A stretch of 64,000 nucleotides of DNA from an uncultured Faecalibacterium sp. Lineage in GTDB: Bacteria; Bacillota; Clostridia; Oscillospirales; Ruminococcaceae. Location of the stretch: positions 62,001 to 126,000 of the forward strand of contig CAKSWU010000001.1 in NCBI GenBank assembly GCA_934513205.1, in the 5' to 3' direction. The notes below the pieces were generated by a model. That model did not search any database, was not told where the DNA came from, and was given only the letters and a program-made list of their open reading frames with translations. A program made the position numbers and the translations under genes. Position 1 is the first letter of the stretch. Each line of letters begins with the position of its first letter. Shown piece after piece: positions 16,024 through 25,496 of this stretch.

Positions 16024-17838
16024 TTACATCTTCTCGGGCACGTTGATCTTGAACATGGTCAGCACGTTGAAGATGACGTTCTTCACGCCGATGCACAGGG
16101 CCAGACGTGCCTGCTGCACGGCGGGGTCTGCGCCCTGAATGCGGCAGTTGCCATAGAAGCGGTGGAAGGCACTTGCCAGATCAATGACGAAGCGGTTGAT
16201 GCGGCTGGGGTCGTACTTTTCGGCAGCCATGACGATCTCCTGCGGGAAGGCTGCCAGCATCCGGATCAGATCCATCTCGGAAGGCTCGGTGAGCAGGGTG
16301 GCGTCGATGTGCTCCGCACCGGCAAACTGCACACCCTCGCTCTCCATCTTCTTCAGGATGGAGCAGATGCGGGCATGGGCGTACTGCACATAGTACACGG
16401 GGTTGTCGTTGTCGGTCTTGACGGCCTGATCCAGATCAAAGTCGATGCCGCTGCCGGCGTCGTGCATATTGAACAGGAAGCGTGCGCTGTCGATGGGCAC
16501 TTCCTCCAGCAGGTCGGTCAGGGTGATGGCATTGCCGGTGCGCTTGGACATCCGGACAGGCTGACCGTCCCGCATCAGGTTGACCATCTGCATCAGCACC
16601 ACGTCCAGATCCTCGCCGTGCAGGCCGATGGCGTCCATCGCACCCTTCATGCGGGCCACATGACCGTGGTGGTCTGCGCCCCACACGTCAATGGCCTTGG
16701 CAAAGCCGCGGGTGGCCAGCTTGTTGTAGTGGTAAGCGATATCGGCGGCAAAATAGGTAGGGATGCCGTTGGCACGGACGAGGACCTCGTCCTTGGCTTC
16801 CTCCTCGGTGCCGTCCTCGGTCTTTTTCTTGTTCACGGTGCCGTACTTGGCAGCGTACTGGGCGCTGCGGTACATGATGGCACCGTCCTCTGCCTTATAG
16901 CATGCGCCCAGCTCCAGCAGCTTATCCACCACGGCCATGACCGCGCCGGACTCGTGCAGGGTGCTCTCGTGGAACCACACATCATAGTCGATGCGGTACT
17001 TGCCAAGGTCCCGCTTCAGGGCGGCGATGTTCTTGGGCAGAGCATAGGCCACAAGGGCGTCCTTCAGGGCGGCAAAGGCTTCGCTCTCAAACAGAGCTTC
17101 CTCGTCCATCCCCTTGCAGGCGGCAACATACTTGTCGCCGTTGATGTCGGCGAACTCACCGGCCAGCACCTTGATGTCGCCGCCCTGATAGCACTCCTTG
17201 GGCAGGGGGTAGGCCTCCTCGCCGCAGAACTGCTGCAGATAGCGCACTGCCAGACTTTTGCCGAACTTCTGGATCTGGTTGCCGGCGTCGTTGATATAGA
17301 ACTCGCGGGTCACATCGTAGCCGGACCAGTCCAGCACCGCGGCCAGACAGTCGCCCAGTGCGCCGCCGCGGGCGTTGCCCATGTGCATGGGGCCGGTGGG
17401 GTTGGCGGAAACGAACTCCACATTGTACTTTGCGCCCTTGCCGTGGTCGGTGCGGCCATACTCCTTGTTGGCGCAGGCCCCCAGCACCACGCCTGCCCAG
17501 AAGCTCTGGGAAAGGAACAGGTTGATGAAGCCGGGACCGGCCACCTCCACCTTGGCAAACACGCTGCCCTCAAGGGAGGGCAGATGTGCCAGCAGGGCGT
17601 CTGCGATCATCCGGGGAGCCTTGCGCCAGCTGCGGGCACCCGCCATGGCGAGGTTGGAGGCGATATCGCCGTTCTTCACGTCGGCGGGGATCTCCACGAT
17701 GAAGGCGGGCAGCTCGGCCTCGGGCAGGGCGCCGTCTGCCATGGCAGCCTTGGCGGCTGCGGTCAGCAGGGCGCGGGCCTCATCCAGCGCAGCCTGACGG
17801 GGGTTGTAGTTCTGGTAGGTCTTTTCAAATTCAGTCAT
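16024..17838 (-). CDS. argS: Arginine--tRNA ligase
   Basis: 604 aa class I synthetase. The HIGH-type motif appears as H-M-G-N in S-A-N-P-T-G-P-M-H-M-G-N (about residue 120), and the KMSKS equivalent as R-M-S-K-R-T-G (about 390), both normal ArgRS variants. The N-terminal Add1 domain and C-terminal DALR anticodon domain are present. The start is at 17836-17838, after AAAGGAAT. Last gene of the operon ddl-murI-DUF1934-argS. Confidence 0.96.
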   Translation of the reverse strand: MTEFEKTYQNYNPRQAALDEARALLTAAAKAAMADGALPEAELPAFIVEIPADVKNGDIASNLAMAGARSWRKAPRMIADALLAHLPSLEGSVFAKVEVAGPGFINLFLSQSFWAGVVLGACANKEYGRTDHGKGAKYNVEFVSANPTGPMHMGNARGGALGDCLAAVLDWSGYDVTREFYINDAGNQIQKFGKSLAVRYLQQFCGEEAYPLPKECYQGGDIKVLAGEFADINGDKYVAACKGMDEEALFESEAFAALKDALVAYALPKNIAALKRDLGKYRIDYDVWFHESTLHESGAVMAVVDKLLELGACYKAEDGAIMYRSAQYAAKYGTVNKKKTEDGTEEEAKDEVLVRANGIPTYFAADIAYHYNKLATRGFAKAIDVWGADHHGHVARMKGAMDAIGLHGEDLDVVLMQMVNLMRDGQPVRMSKRTGNAITLTDLLEEVPIDSARFLFNMHDAGSGIDFDLDQAVKTDNDNPVYYVQYAHARICSILKKMESEGVQFAGAEHIDATLLTEPSEMDLIRMLAAFPQEIVMAAEKYDPSRINRFVIDLASAFHRFYGNCRIQGADPAVQQARLALCIGVKNVIFNVLTMFKINVPEKM

Positions 17839-17870
17839 TGGTCTGATTCCTTTCACAGTCTGGGGAACTC

Positions 17871-18347
17871 TCAGTTCACATGGGTCACGGTCACTTCAAG
17901 GCGGTTACGGCTGACAAGGCTGGCGCTGTTGGCGTCCAACAAATAGGCAAAGTGCGCGGTACCGCCCTTTTCGGTCAGCCGACAGTCGATCTCGTCGGCG
18001 GTCACGCCCAGGGTCATGGAGCCAAAACCGGTCTCGTAGTGGCACAGGTTGCGCTTGCCTTTTTCGATCAGCAGCTGGGTGCCTGCCCCGCCGCCCTTGC
18101 CAAACCGCAGCATGGCCACCCGGCTGCCGTCGGCAGCGATCTTCAGGGTGGTGGTGCAGCCCGCATAGCCGGTCGCTTCGGTCTCCTGATAGGTGATATA
18201 ATAGCTGCTGCCCTTCCGGACGAACTGCCCCCGGGTCATCAGCTCCACGAATTCTTCCTTTTCATCCTCTTTTCGCGGCTCTTCCACATGCTCTTCGATG
18301 CGGCTTTTGATGCGGATGATATAGTCCTCTTTCAGCGGTTTGCTCAC
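17871..18347 (-). CDS. DUF1934 family protein
   Basis: 158 aa soluble protein of the calycin-like beta-barrel family DUF1934 (B. subtilis YwiB group). The order of strands, S-S-Y-Y-I-T-Y-Q-E-T-E and the late L-T-E-K-G-G-T-A-H-F-A-Y-L-L-D-A fit. The function is unknown. In Firmicutes this family commonly sits directly before argS, as it does here (32-bp gap); it lies 15 bp after murI. Confidence 0.85.
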   Translation of the reverse strand: MSKPLKEDYIIRIKSRIEEHVEEPRKEDEKEEFVELMTRGQFVRKGSSYYITYQETEATGYAGCTTTLKIAADGSRVAMLRFGKGGGAGTQLLIEKGKRNLCHYETGFGSMTLGVTADEIDCRLTEKGGTAHFAYLLDANSASLVSRNRLEVTVTHVN

Positions 18348-18362
18348 AGTCGTTGTTCCTTA

Positions 18363-19190
18363 TCAATATTTATCAATGGCGATCTGGTCCACCGGGCCGC
18401 CTTTGTACTCGCCCAGAAACAGATCTGCCGTCTGCACAAAGCTGTCCGGCACATCGCTGACGTAGAAATGCGCCTGCCCTTCCTTTTCCGGTGCAGCCTT
18501 CAGGCCGTGCTGGGACAGCATCCGCTCCAGATGGTGGGCGGCGGTCATGGCGGGGTCCACCAGCGTGACCTGCGGCCCCATGAACTGACCGATCATGCTT
18601 TTCAGCAGCGGGTAGTGGGTGCAGCCAAGGATCAGGGTATCCACCCCGGCATCCCGCACCGCGGTCAGGTACTGGGCAATGACCAGCTTCGTCACCTGCT
18701 GCTTATCCTCCTCACTGTGGTCCACATACCCGGCTTCCACCAGCGGCACGAACAGCGGGCAGGCCCGGGCGGTGATCTCCACCCCGGGCACCAGCTGCCG
18801 CAGCAGCTTTTCGTAGCTGCGGGAGCGGATGGTGGCGGCTGTGCCGATGACGCCGATGCGGCGGTTGCGGGTGGCAAAGGCCGCCTCCCGGGCGGCGGCA
18901 TCCACCACGCCCAGATAGGGCACCGGCAGCTTTGCGGCTTCCTCGGCGGGGTAGGTGCTGGACACCGTGCCGCAGGCCGCCATGATGCACTTTACATTTT
19001 TAGAAAGCAGAAAGGCCACGTCCTGCCGGGCGTACTGCAGGATGGTCTCCGGGCTGCGGCTGCCGTAGGGCACCCGCCCGGTGTCGCCGAAATAAATGAT
19101 CTCCTCATGGGGCAGCCGCTTGCGCAGCTCCCGCACGCCGGTCAGCCCGCCCAGACCGCTGTCGAACACGCCGATGGGGCGATTATCCAT
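18363..19190 (-). CDS. murI: Glutamate racemase
   Basis: 275 aa cofactor-independent racemase making D-glutamate for peptidoglycan. Visible: I-G-V-F-D-S-G-L-G-G at the N-terminus, first catalytic Cys in A-A-C-G-T (about residue 72), second in L-G-C-T-H-Y-P-L-L (about 182). The residue after the first Cys is Gly where the family usually has Asn, which contacts substrate; this is unusual. The start overlaps the ddl end by 8 bp, pairing two cell-wall precursor enzymes. Confidence 0.93.
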   Translation of the reverse strand: MDNRPIGVFDSGLGGLTGVRELRKRLPHEEIIYFGDTGRVPYGSRSPETILQYARQDVAFLLSKNVKCIMAACGTVSSTYPAEEAAKLPVPYLGVVDAAAREAAFATRNRRIGVIGTAATIRSRSYEKLLRQLVPGVEITARACPLFVPLVEAGYVDHSEEDKQQVTKLVIAQYLTAVRDAGVDTLILGCTHYPLLKSMIGQFMGPQVTLVDPAMTAAHHLERMLSQHGLKAAPEKEGQAHFYVSDVPDSFVQTADLFLGEYKGGPVDQIAIDKY

Positions 19191-20274
19191 GCTGCTTTTC
19201 CTTTCTTTCCAGCGCCAGCGCGATCAGCCGGTCGATGAGCTGCGGCACCGGCAGGCCTTCGTGCTCCATCAGCTTGGGATACATGCTGATGGAGGTGAAG
19301 CCGGGGAAGGTGTTGATCTCGTTGATGAGCACCCGGCCGGTGCCCTTCTCCACAAAGAAGTCACAGCGGGCAAGGCCCTCGCAGTTCAGTGCGGTGTAGG
19401 CCATGGCGGCGTAGGTCCTGACCTCGTCCAGCTTTGCCTCCGGCAGATGTGCCGGGATGACGGTCTGGCTCACACCGTTCTTGTACTTATCATCATAGGT
19501 GTAGAACTCGGCACCGGCAAGGATCTCACCGGGGCGGGTGGCAACAGCGGGGTCGGAACCGATGACGGCGCATTCCACTTCCTGCCCGTCCACAAAGGCT
19601 TCAAACACCACCTTGCGGTCGTTTTCCAGTGCCAGAGCGATGGCTGCCTTCAGCTCCTCGCGGCTGGACACCTTGGAGATGCCCACGCTGGAACCGGCGT
19701 TGGCGGGCTTGACGAACACCGGCCAGCCCAGCTTGCGCTCCACGCCGTCGCACACGCCTTCCAGATCGGACTCGATCTCCCAGCGGTTGGCAGCCACCCA
19801 CTTGGTGTGGGGCACACCGTTTGCCTCAAACAGGGCGTTTGCCACCGCCTTGTCCATGCACACCGCGCTTGACAGCACGCCGCAGCCCACATAGGCGATG
19901 CCTGCCAGCTCCAGCAGGCCCTGCACCGTGCCGTCCTCGCCCCACAGGCCGTGCAGCACCGGGACCACCACGTCCACATGCATCTTCTCCACCCGGCCGT
20001 CCGGGGTGAACAGGATCATGCCGTGGTCGGCGCGGTCCGGGCTGATGACGCAGGGCATGTTGCCGGGCAGCTCTTCCCAGCTGCCGTCCGCCATCTGGGC
20101 TGCCGTAGCCTCGGTGTAGAGCCAGCGGCCCTCCTTGGTGATGCCCACGGTGAGCACCTCGTATTTGCTGCGGTCAATGTTGTTGACAAAATTGCCCACC
20201 GAGACACAGCTGACTTCGTGCTCGCTGGACATACCGCCAAACAGCAGGGCAACACACATTTTTTCTGACTGCAT
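19183..20274 (-). CDS. ddl: D-alanine--D-alanine ligase
   Basis: 363 aa ATP-grasp enzyme joining two D-Ala for peptidoglycan. The N-terminal F-G-G-M-S-S-E-H-E-V-S motif, central V-F-V-K-P-A-N-A-G-S-S-V-G, and C-terminal E-I-N-T-F-P-G-F-T-S-I-S-M-Y-P-K (metal and substrate binding) are intact. It is first in the operon ddl-murI-DUF1934-argS, driven by the promoter at 20347-20375. The start at 20272-20274 follows AGGAGTGAACT. Confidence 0.96.
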   Translation of the reverse strand: MQSEKMCVALLFGGMSSEHEVSCVSVGNFVNNIDRSKYEVLTVGITKEGRWLYTEATAAQMADGSWEELPGNMPCVISPDRADHGMILFTPDGRVEKMHVDVVVPVLHGLWGEDGTVQGLLELAGIAYVGCGVLSSAVCMDKAVANALFEANGVPHTKWVAANRWEIESDLEGVCDGVERKLGWPVFVKPANAGSSVGISKVSSREELKAAIALALENDRKVVFEAFVDGQEVECAVIGSDPAVATRPGEILAGAEFYTYDDKYKNGVSQTVIPAHLPEAKLDEVRTYAAMAYTALNCEGLARCDFFVEKGTGRVLINEINTFPGFTSISMYPKLMEHEGLPVPQLIDRLIALALERKEKQHG

Positions 20275-20346
20275 GATAGTTCACTCCTATTTACAAAGCC
20301 CCCGGGACCGGGGCGGGATCAAGCGGTAAAAAAGCCGTTCTGGCTT

Positions 20347-20375
20347 ATTATACAATATCTATGCCCGCGATGCAA
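20347..20375 (-). promoter_or_regulatory. Promoter for ddl-murI-DUF1934-argS
   Basis: On the minus strand TTGCAT, 17-bp spacer, TATAAT. A 5-bp hairpin followed by a T run lies almost at the transcription start (20326-20346). Confidence 0.75.
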
Positions 20376-20444
20376 GCAGAATGCAAAAAAGCCCGCCGAC
20401 AGACGCCGGACGCAAAAAACTTTCTGAAATTCGCATTTTTCCGC

Positions 20445-20473
20445 TTGACGGATTGAAAAGTGCGTGGTACAAT
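20445..20473 (+). promoter_or_regulatory. Promoter for rpmG-secE-nusG operon
   Basis: TTGACG, 17-bp spacer, TACAAT, about 100 bp before rpmG. Confidence 0.8.
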
Positions 20474-20575
20474 GATATCACCTCTTTTGCGGGGTTATTA
20501 AGTGCGCCTGTTTTACAGGTGCTCCCGCAACCCGAGGGAGGTTCAAAACAACCGTTATAATGGAGGTGTCAACAA

Positions 20576-20725
20576 ATGACCGTTAAAATCACTCTGGCCT
20601 GCACCGAGTGCAAGCAGCGCAACTACAACACCACGAAGAACAAGAAGAACAACCCCGATCGTCTCGAGATGAAGAAGTATTGCCGTTTCTGCAAGAAGCA
20701 CACCGTTCATCGCGAAACCAAGTAA
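20576..20725 (+). CDS. rpmG: 50S ribosomal protein L33
   Basis: 49 aa basic protein. Zinc-ribbon cysteines C-T-E-C (residues 9-12) and C-R-F-C (36-39) make it the zinc-binding form of L33. GGAGGTG precedes the ATG at 20576. It lies 16 bp before secE, the usual Firmicute arrangement. The T-V-K-I-T-L start and N-T-T-K-N-K-K-N region are typical. Confidence 0.96.
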   Translation: MTVKITLACTECKQRNYNTTKNKKNNPDRLEMKKYCRFCKKHTVHRETK

Positions 20726-20741
20726 GAAAGGCGGACGCATC

Positions 20742-20993
20742 ATGGCAGACAAAACCGAGAACAAGCCGGGCTTTGTGGCCAGAGCGAAGGCCGCTGTGAA
20801 GAACTTCTTCGGCAGAGCCGCAAAGTTCTTCCGCGATACCAAGAGCGAGCTGAAGAAGGTGGTCTGGCCGTCCAAAGCGGACACCAAGCAGAACACCGTC
20901 GTCGTGCTTGTGACGGTCGTGATCGCAGCAGCTGCGATGATCCTTCTGGATACCGTCTTTGGCGGCATTCTGGGCCTGATCATCGGCGCCTGA
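20742..20993 (+). CDS. secE: Preprotein translocase subunit SecE
   Basis: 83 aa. A basic N-terminus, then the amphipathic conserved segment F-R-D-T-K-S-E-L-K-K-V-V-W-P (residues about 32-45) and one transmembrane helix (about 55-80). This is the single-helix form usual in Gram-positives and part of the SecYEG channel. It sits between rpmG and nusG. Confidence 0.96.
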   Translation: MADKTENKPGFVARAKAAVKNFFGRAAKFFRDTKSELKKVVWPSKADTKQNTVVVLVTVVIAAAAMILLDTVFGGILGLIIGA

Positions 20994-21023
20994 GAATCAT
21001 CTTGAAACGGAGGGTCAACCAAA

Positions 21024-21575
21024 ATGGAAGAATCAACCAAGCTGGTAGATGAGTCCACTGAGGCTCTTTGGTATGTTGTGCATACCTATTCCGGTTACGA
21101 GAACAAGGTCGCCAACGACCTGCAGACCATGGTGGAGAACCGTCACCTGCAGGAGCTGATCTGCGACATCAAGGTTCCCGTCGAGATGGTTCCTGAGATC
21201 GACAAGAACGGCAAGCAGAAGATGGTGGAGCACAAGCTGTTCCCCGGCTACGTTCTGGTCAAAATGGTGATGAACGATGACACCTGGTACGTCGTGCGCA
21301 ATACGCGCGGCTGCACCGGCTTCGTTGGTCCCGCCTCCAAGCCCGTCCCCCTCTCTGCTGAGGAAGTGGAGAAGATGGGTGTGGAGAAGGCTGCACCGCT
21401 GAGCGTTGACTTTGCTGTCGGCGACACCGTGCAGATCACCTCTGGTCCTCTGGAAGGCTTTATGGGCCTTGTGGAGGCCATTGATACCGAGAACTTCAAG
21501 GTGAAGCTCAAGGTCAACATGTTCGGCCGCGAAACTCCCGCAGAAGTGGAGATCGGTCAGGTCGAGCTGCCGTAA
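21024..21575 (+). CDS. nusG: Transcription termination/antitermination factor NusG
   Basis: 183 aa. The N-terminal NGN domain contains W-Y-V-V-H-T-Y-S-G-Y-E-N-K-V (residues about 13-26), which contacts RNA polymerase. The C-terminal KOW domain starts at V-G-D-T-V-Q-I-T-S-G-P (about 132) and binds NusE or Rho. GAGGG precedes the start. Co-operonic with secE and upstream of rplK. Confidence 0.97.
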   Translation: MEESTKLVDESTEALWYVVHTYSGYENKVANDLQTMVENRHLQELICDIKVPVEMVPEIDKNGKQKMVEHKLFPGYVLVKMVMNDDTWYVVRNTRGCTGFVGPASKPVPLSAEEVEKMGVEKAAPLSVDFAVGDTVQITSGPLEGFMGLVEAIDTENFKVKLKVNMFGRETPAEVEIGQVELP

Positions 21576-21711
21576 CCAACCGGCAAGGAACGTTTACCAA
21601 GGTAAGACCGCAGTGCGGTTCTTATAGAGCGTGTGCAGCGTGCATGCGCTCGTGGGAGGCACGGAGACACCGTGCCGCAACTCACCACAGATTTTTGGAG
21701 GTGCATTTATC
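21576..21711 (+). promoter_or_regulatory. Structured leader before rplK
   Basis: 136-nt spacer with three visible hairpins: GACCGC/GCGGTT, GAGCG.../CGCTC and GGCACGG/CCGTGCC, plus CGTGGGAG...CTCACC flanking the last. It resembles a ribosomal-protein autoregulatory leader, possibly for L11/L1 control; no family was assigned. Confidence 0.45.
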
Positions 21712-22137
21712 ATGGCACAGAAAGTTACTGGCTACATTAAGCTGCAGATCGAGGCCGGCAAGGCAACTCCGGCTCCCCCTGTTGGCCCTGCTCTGGGTCA
21801 GAAGGGTGTCAACATCATGGCATTCACCAAGGAGTTCAACGAGCGTACCAAGAACCAGATGGGTTATGTCATCCCCGTCGTCATCACCGTGTACGCTGAC
21901 CGCTCCTTCAGCTTCATCACCAAGACTCCTCCGGCAGCTGTTCTGATCAAGAAGGCCGCTGGCATCAACACCGCTTCCGGCAAGCCCAACAAGGAAAAGG
22001 TCGCTTCTCTGACCGCCGCTCAGGTGGAAGAGATCGCCAAGACCAAGATGCCCGACCTGAACGCCGCTTCTCTGGAAGCTGCCTGCAGCATGGTCCGCGG
22101 CACCTGCCGTTCCATGGGTATCACCGTCGAGGGCTGA
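21712..22137 (+). CDS. rplK: 50S ribosomal protein L11
   Basis: 141 aa. The sequence shows the proline-rich N-terminal region P-A-P-P-V-G-P-A-L-G-Q (methyltransferase and release-factor contact region) and a C-terminal rRNA-binding domain with K-P-N-K-E-K. The start is the ATG at 21712, after TTTGGAGG. It pairs with rplA 58 bp downstream. Confidence 0.97.
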   Translation: MAQKVTGYIKLQIEAGKATPAPPVGPALGQKGVNIMAFTKEFNERTKNQMGYVIPVVITVYADRSFSFITKTPPAAVLIKKAAGINTASGKPNKEKVASLTAAQVEEIAKTKMPDLNAASLEAACSMVRGTCRSMGITVEG

Positions 22138-22195
22138 GACATAAACAGTGGGAGGGCATAACCAATGCCCGCATGACCACATAGGAGGATATACA

Positions 22196-22888
<693 letters not shown>

Positions 22889-22904
22889 TTTGAAGTTCTG
22901 ATCG

Positions 22905-22940
22905 TTTTTCTGCCGTTTGTATGGACGGCAGAAAAATTTT
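22905..22940 (+). terminator. Terminator after rplA
   Basis: TTTTTCTGCCGT pairs with ACGGCAGAAAAA (8-nt loop), then TTTT. Confidence 0.7.
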
Positions 22941-22962
22941 GTCAGGAAATTTCAAAAAAGAC

Positions 22963-22991
22963 TTGACAACTCCGCACGTTTGCGGTAAAAT
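22963..22991 (+). promoter_or_regulatory. Promoter for rplJ-rplL
   Basis: Consensus TTGACA, 17-bp spacer, TAAAAT. Confidence 0.85.
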
Positions 22992-22997
22992 AATCAT

Positions 22998-23115
22998 GCT
23001 GTTTTTGAGACAGCAGGTACTGGAGTCCAGTGTAAGGCTATGCCGCCTGCCGAGAAACGTGCGTAAAGTTGTTTTATGCCTCTTTCTCGACCAAGTGCGG
23101 GAAAGAGGCTTTTTT
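22998..23115 (+). ncRNA. Ribosomal protein L10 leader
   Basis: A leader between the rplJL promoter and rplJ, with the GCTG...CAGC hairpin, the internal GGAGTCCAGTGTAAGG segment and a final terminator stem (23078-23086 with 23101-23109, then six T). Position and order match the L10 leader, in which the L10(L12)4 complex binds and favours termination. Confidence 0.85.
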
Positions 23116-23165
23116 CATACTTGCTCCGGTTTTCGATACAAGTTTTTGAAACGAGGTGAAACCGA

Positions 23166-23681
23166 ATGCCCAGTGCAAAGATTCTTTCTGAAAAGCAGGC
23201 TTACGTCGCTGATCTGAAGGCAAAGTTTGAGAGTGCGGTTTCCGGCTGCGTCGTCGCTTACGGCGGCATTAACGTCGAGAACGACACCAAGCTCCGTAAG
23301 GAGCTGCGTGAGGCAGGCGTTGATTACATGGTCGTGAAGAACACCATGCTGCGTCTGGCTGTCAAGGGTACTTCTCTGGAGGGCCTGGCAGAGAACTTCA
23401 AGGGCGATACCGCTATCGCTTTTGCTCACGAGGAAGACCCCATGTCCGCTGCCCGCATCCTGTGCAAGTATCAGGATGGCGATAAGTCCAAGAAGTTCGT
23501 CGTGAAGGCTGGCTTCATGGAAGGCAAGGTCATGGACGCTGCCGAGACCAACGCCATCGCAAAGCTGCCCAACCGCGAAGGCATGCTGTCCATGTTTGCA
23601 GGCGCCCTCACCAGCACTCTGTCTGGTCTGGCCGTTGCAATGCAGGCTTATGCCGACAAGCAGGAGGAGCCCGCTGCCTGA
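23166..23681 (+). CDS. rplJ: 50S ribosomal protein L10
   Basis: 171 aa. N-terminal rRNA-binding domain (K-V-V-K-N-T-M-L-R-L-A pattern about residues 50-65) and a C-terminal helix that carries L7/L12 dimers. Preceded by its autoregulatory leader and a GAGGTG site. It is followed 70 bp later by rplL. Confidence 0.97.
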   Translation: MPSAKILSEKQAYVADLKAKFESAVSGCVVAYGGINVENDTKLRKELREAGVDYMVVKNTMLRLAVKGTSLEGLAENFKGDTAIAFAHEEDPMSAARILCKYQDGDKSKKFVVKAGFMEGKVMDAAETNAIAKLPNREGMLSMFAGALTSTLSGLAVAMQAYADKQEEPAA

Positions 23682-23751
23682 TGGCCGCGTGACCGCCGCT
23701 TAACAAAAAACTGAAACAAACTAAAACCATTGATATTGGAGGGTTATTACC

Positions 23752-24126
23752 ATGGCTTCTGAGAAGATTACTGCCATCATCGAGTCCGTCAAGGGCCTGA
23801 CCGTTCTGGAGCTGAAGGAACTGATCGACACCTACTGCGAGGAGTTCGGTGTTTCTGCTGTTGCTGCTGCTGCTCCCGCTGCTGCTGGCGCTGCTGCTGC
23901 CGCTGAGGAAGAGAAGACCGAGTTCGACGTCATCCTGGCTGAGGCTGGCGCTACCAAGATGCAGGTCATCAAGCTGGTGAAGGAGATCACCGGTCTGGGC
24001 CTGAAGGAAGCTAAGGCTATCGTCGATGGCGCTCCCAAGGCTGTCAAGGAGAAGGTCTCCAAGGCTGAGGCTGACGACATCAAGAAGAAGCTGGAAGAGG
24101 CTGGCGCTAAGGTTGAGGTTAAGTAA
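23752..24126 (+). CDS. rplL: 50S ribosomal protein L7/L12
   Basis: 124 aa. N-terminal dimerisation helix, Ala-rich hinge (residues about 40-58), then the C-terminal factor-binding domain with K-I-x-V-I-K/K-L-V-K-E-I-T-G-L-G-L-K-E-A-K. Highly biased codons, as expected. TTGGAGGG precedes the ATG, and a strong terminator follows. Confidence 0.97.
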   Translation: MASEKITAIIESVKGLTVLELKELIDTYCEEFGVSAVAAAAPAAAGAAAAAEEEKTEFDVILAEAGATKMQVIKLVKEITGLGLKEAKAIVDGAPKAVKEKVSKAEADDIKKKLEEAGAKVEVK

Positions 24127-24165
24127 TTTAACCCCTTCTGAGAGTCGTTCATTCTTGAACAATGA

Positions 24166-24199
24166 GGTGCTCGTACCAAACGGTGCGAGCACCTTTTTT
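24166..24199 (+). terminator. Terminator after rplL
   Basis: GGTGCTCGTACC pairs with GGTGCGAGCACC (one mismatch or wobble), then TTTTTT. Confidence 0.92.
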
Positions 24200-24308
24200 G
24201 TTTGATGACCGTCATCGCCGTGTCTTTTCCCCTTTCCAAAACTATGGTATACTGTTTCCAACAGGAGGAACGGCAGAGCCTTCGCCCCTCTGCCGCAAAG
24301 AGAGCACT

Positions 24309-25445
24309 ATGGAATACCGCAACTGGAACAAAAGCAGCATCCGCACTTCCCTTTTGGGCTACGGCTGTATGCGTTTTCCCACAAACGCTGACGGCAGCAT
24401 CGACGAGCCGCGGGCAGAAGCCCTGCTGAACACCGCCAAAGCCGCCGGGGTCAACTACTTTGACACCGCCTACCCCTACCACAACGGGCAAAGTGAGCCT
24501 TTCGTGGGCCGGGTCCTTGCCAAGTGGGACCGCAGCAGCTTTTATCTTGCCACCAAAATGCCCCTGTGGAGCTGCAGCAGCCTTGCCGATGCCCAGCGCA
24601 TCTTTGACGACCAGCTGCAGCGGCTGGGGGTGGAGTATTTCGACTTTTACCTGCTGCACTCCCTGCACAAGGCCCGCTACCAGAAGGCAAAAGAGATGGG
24701 CGTGGTGGACTGGCTGTGGCAGCAGAAGGCCGCCGGACGCATCCGGAACTTTGGCTTTTCCTGCCATGACAACGCCACCGGGTTCGAGTTCATCCTGCGG
24801 GACCAGCCGTGGGATTTCTGCCAGCTGCAATACAACTATCTGGACCGGGACGACCGCGCCGAGGAGATCAGCGGCGACCGGGGCTACCAGCTCACCGAAG
24901 AATGCGGCGTGCCCCTCATCATCATGGAGCCCATCAAGGGCGGCACATTAGCGTCTCTGCCTGCCGACGCCGCCGCGCCCCTGCACGCCCTGCGTCCCGA
25001 TGCCACCGATGCGTCGTGGGCGCTGCGCTGGGTGGGCAGCCACAAAAACGTGCACTGCATCCTGTCCGGCATGAGCACCGAGGACCAGCTGTCCGACAAC
25101 CTTGCCACCTTTGGCCCTTTCGAGCCGCTTTCCCCTGCCGAAAGCGCCGCCGTGGAAAACGTTGCCGATGAGCTGCACCGCCGCATCAAGATCGGCTGCA
25201 CCGGCTGCCGCTACTGTATGCCCTGCCCCATGGGGGTGGACATCCCGGACAATTTCAGCATCTGGAACAAGCTGGGCATGTTCGGGCAGAAGGACGCCGT
25301 CCGGACCCAGTGGACCGCCTGCTTCCCGGACAGCGAAAAGGCCCTGCACTGCATCCGCTGCGGCAAATGCGAGGCAGTCTGCCCGCAAAAGCTGCCCATC
25401 CGTGCCGCGCTGGCACAGCTGCAAACGGAGCTGGACGCACTGTAA
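24309..25445 (+). CDS. Aldo/keto reductase with C-terminal 4Fe-4S domain
   Basis: 378 aa. The N-terminal 280 residues form the aldo/keto reductase barrel: L-G-Y-G-C-M-R near residue 14, the catalytic region F-D-T-A-Y-P-Y (Asp, Tyr) near 52, and D-F-Y-L-L-H. The C-terminus carries C-T-G-C-R-Y-C-M-P-C-P and C-I-R-C-G-K-C-E-A-V-C-P, enough for two 4Fe-4S clusters, so electrons may come from ferredoxin rather than only NAD(P)H. The substrate is unknown. The ATG at 24309 is preceded by a weak site; a -10-like TATACT lies at 24248. Monocistronic. Confidence 0.9.
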   Translation: MEYRNWNKSSIRTSLLGYGCMRFPTNADGSIDEPRAEALLNTAKAAGVNYFDTAYPYHNGQSEPFVGRVLAKWDRSSFYLATKMPLWSCSSLADAQRIFDDQLQRLGVEYFDFYLLHSLHKARYQKAKEMGVVDWLWQQKAAGRIRNFGFSCHDNATGFEFILRDQPWDFCQLQYNYLDRDDRAEEISGDRGYQLTEECGVPLIIMEPIKGGTLASLPADAAAPLHALRPDATDASWALRWVGSHKNVHCILSGMSTEDQLSDNLATFGPFEPLSPAESAAVENVADELHRRIKIGCTGCRYCMPCPMGVDIPDNFSIWNKLGMFGQKDAVRTQWTACFPDSEKALHCIRCGKCEAVCPQKLPIRAALAQLQTELDAL

Positions 25446-25496
25446 AAAGCAAGCCATGAGGTCCTATAGGATATCTCATAAACCGAGGGTGATCGT

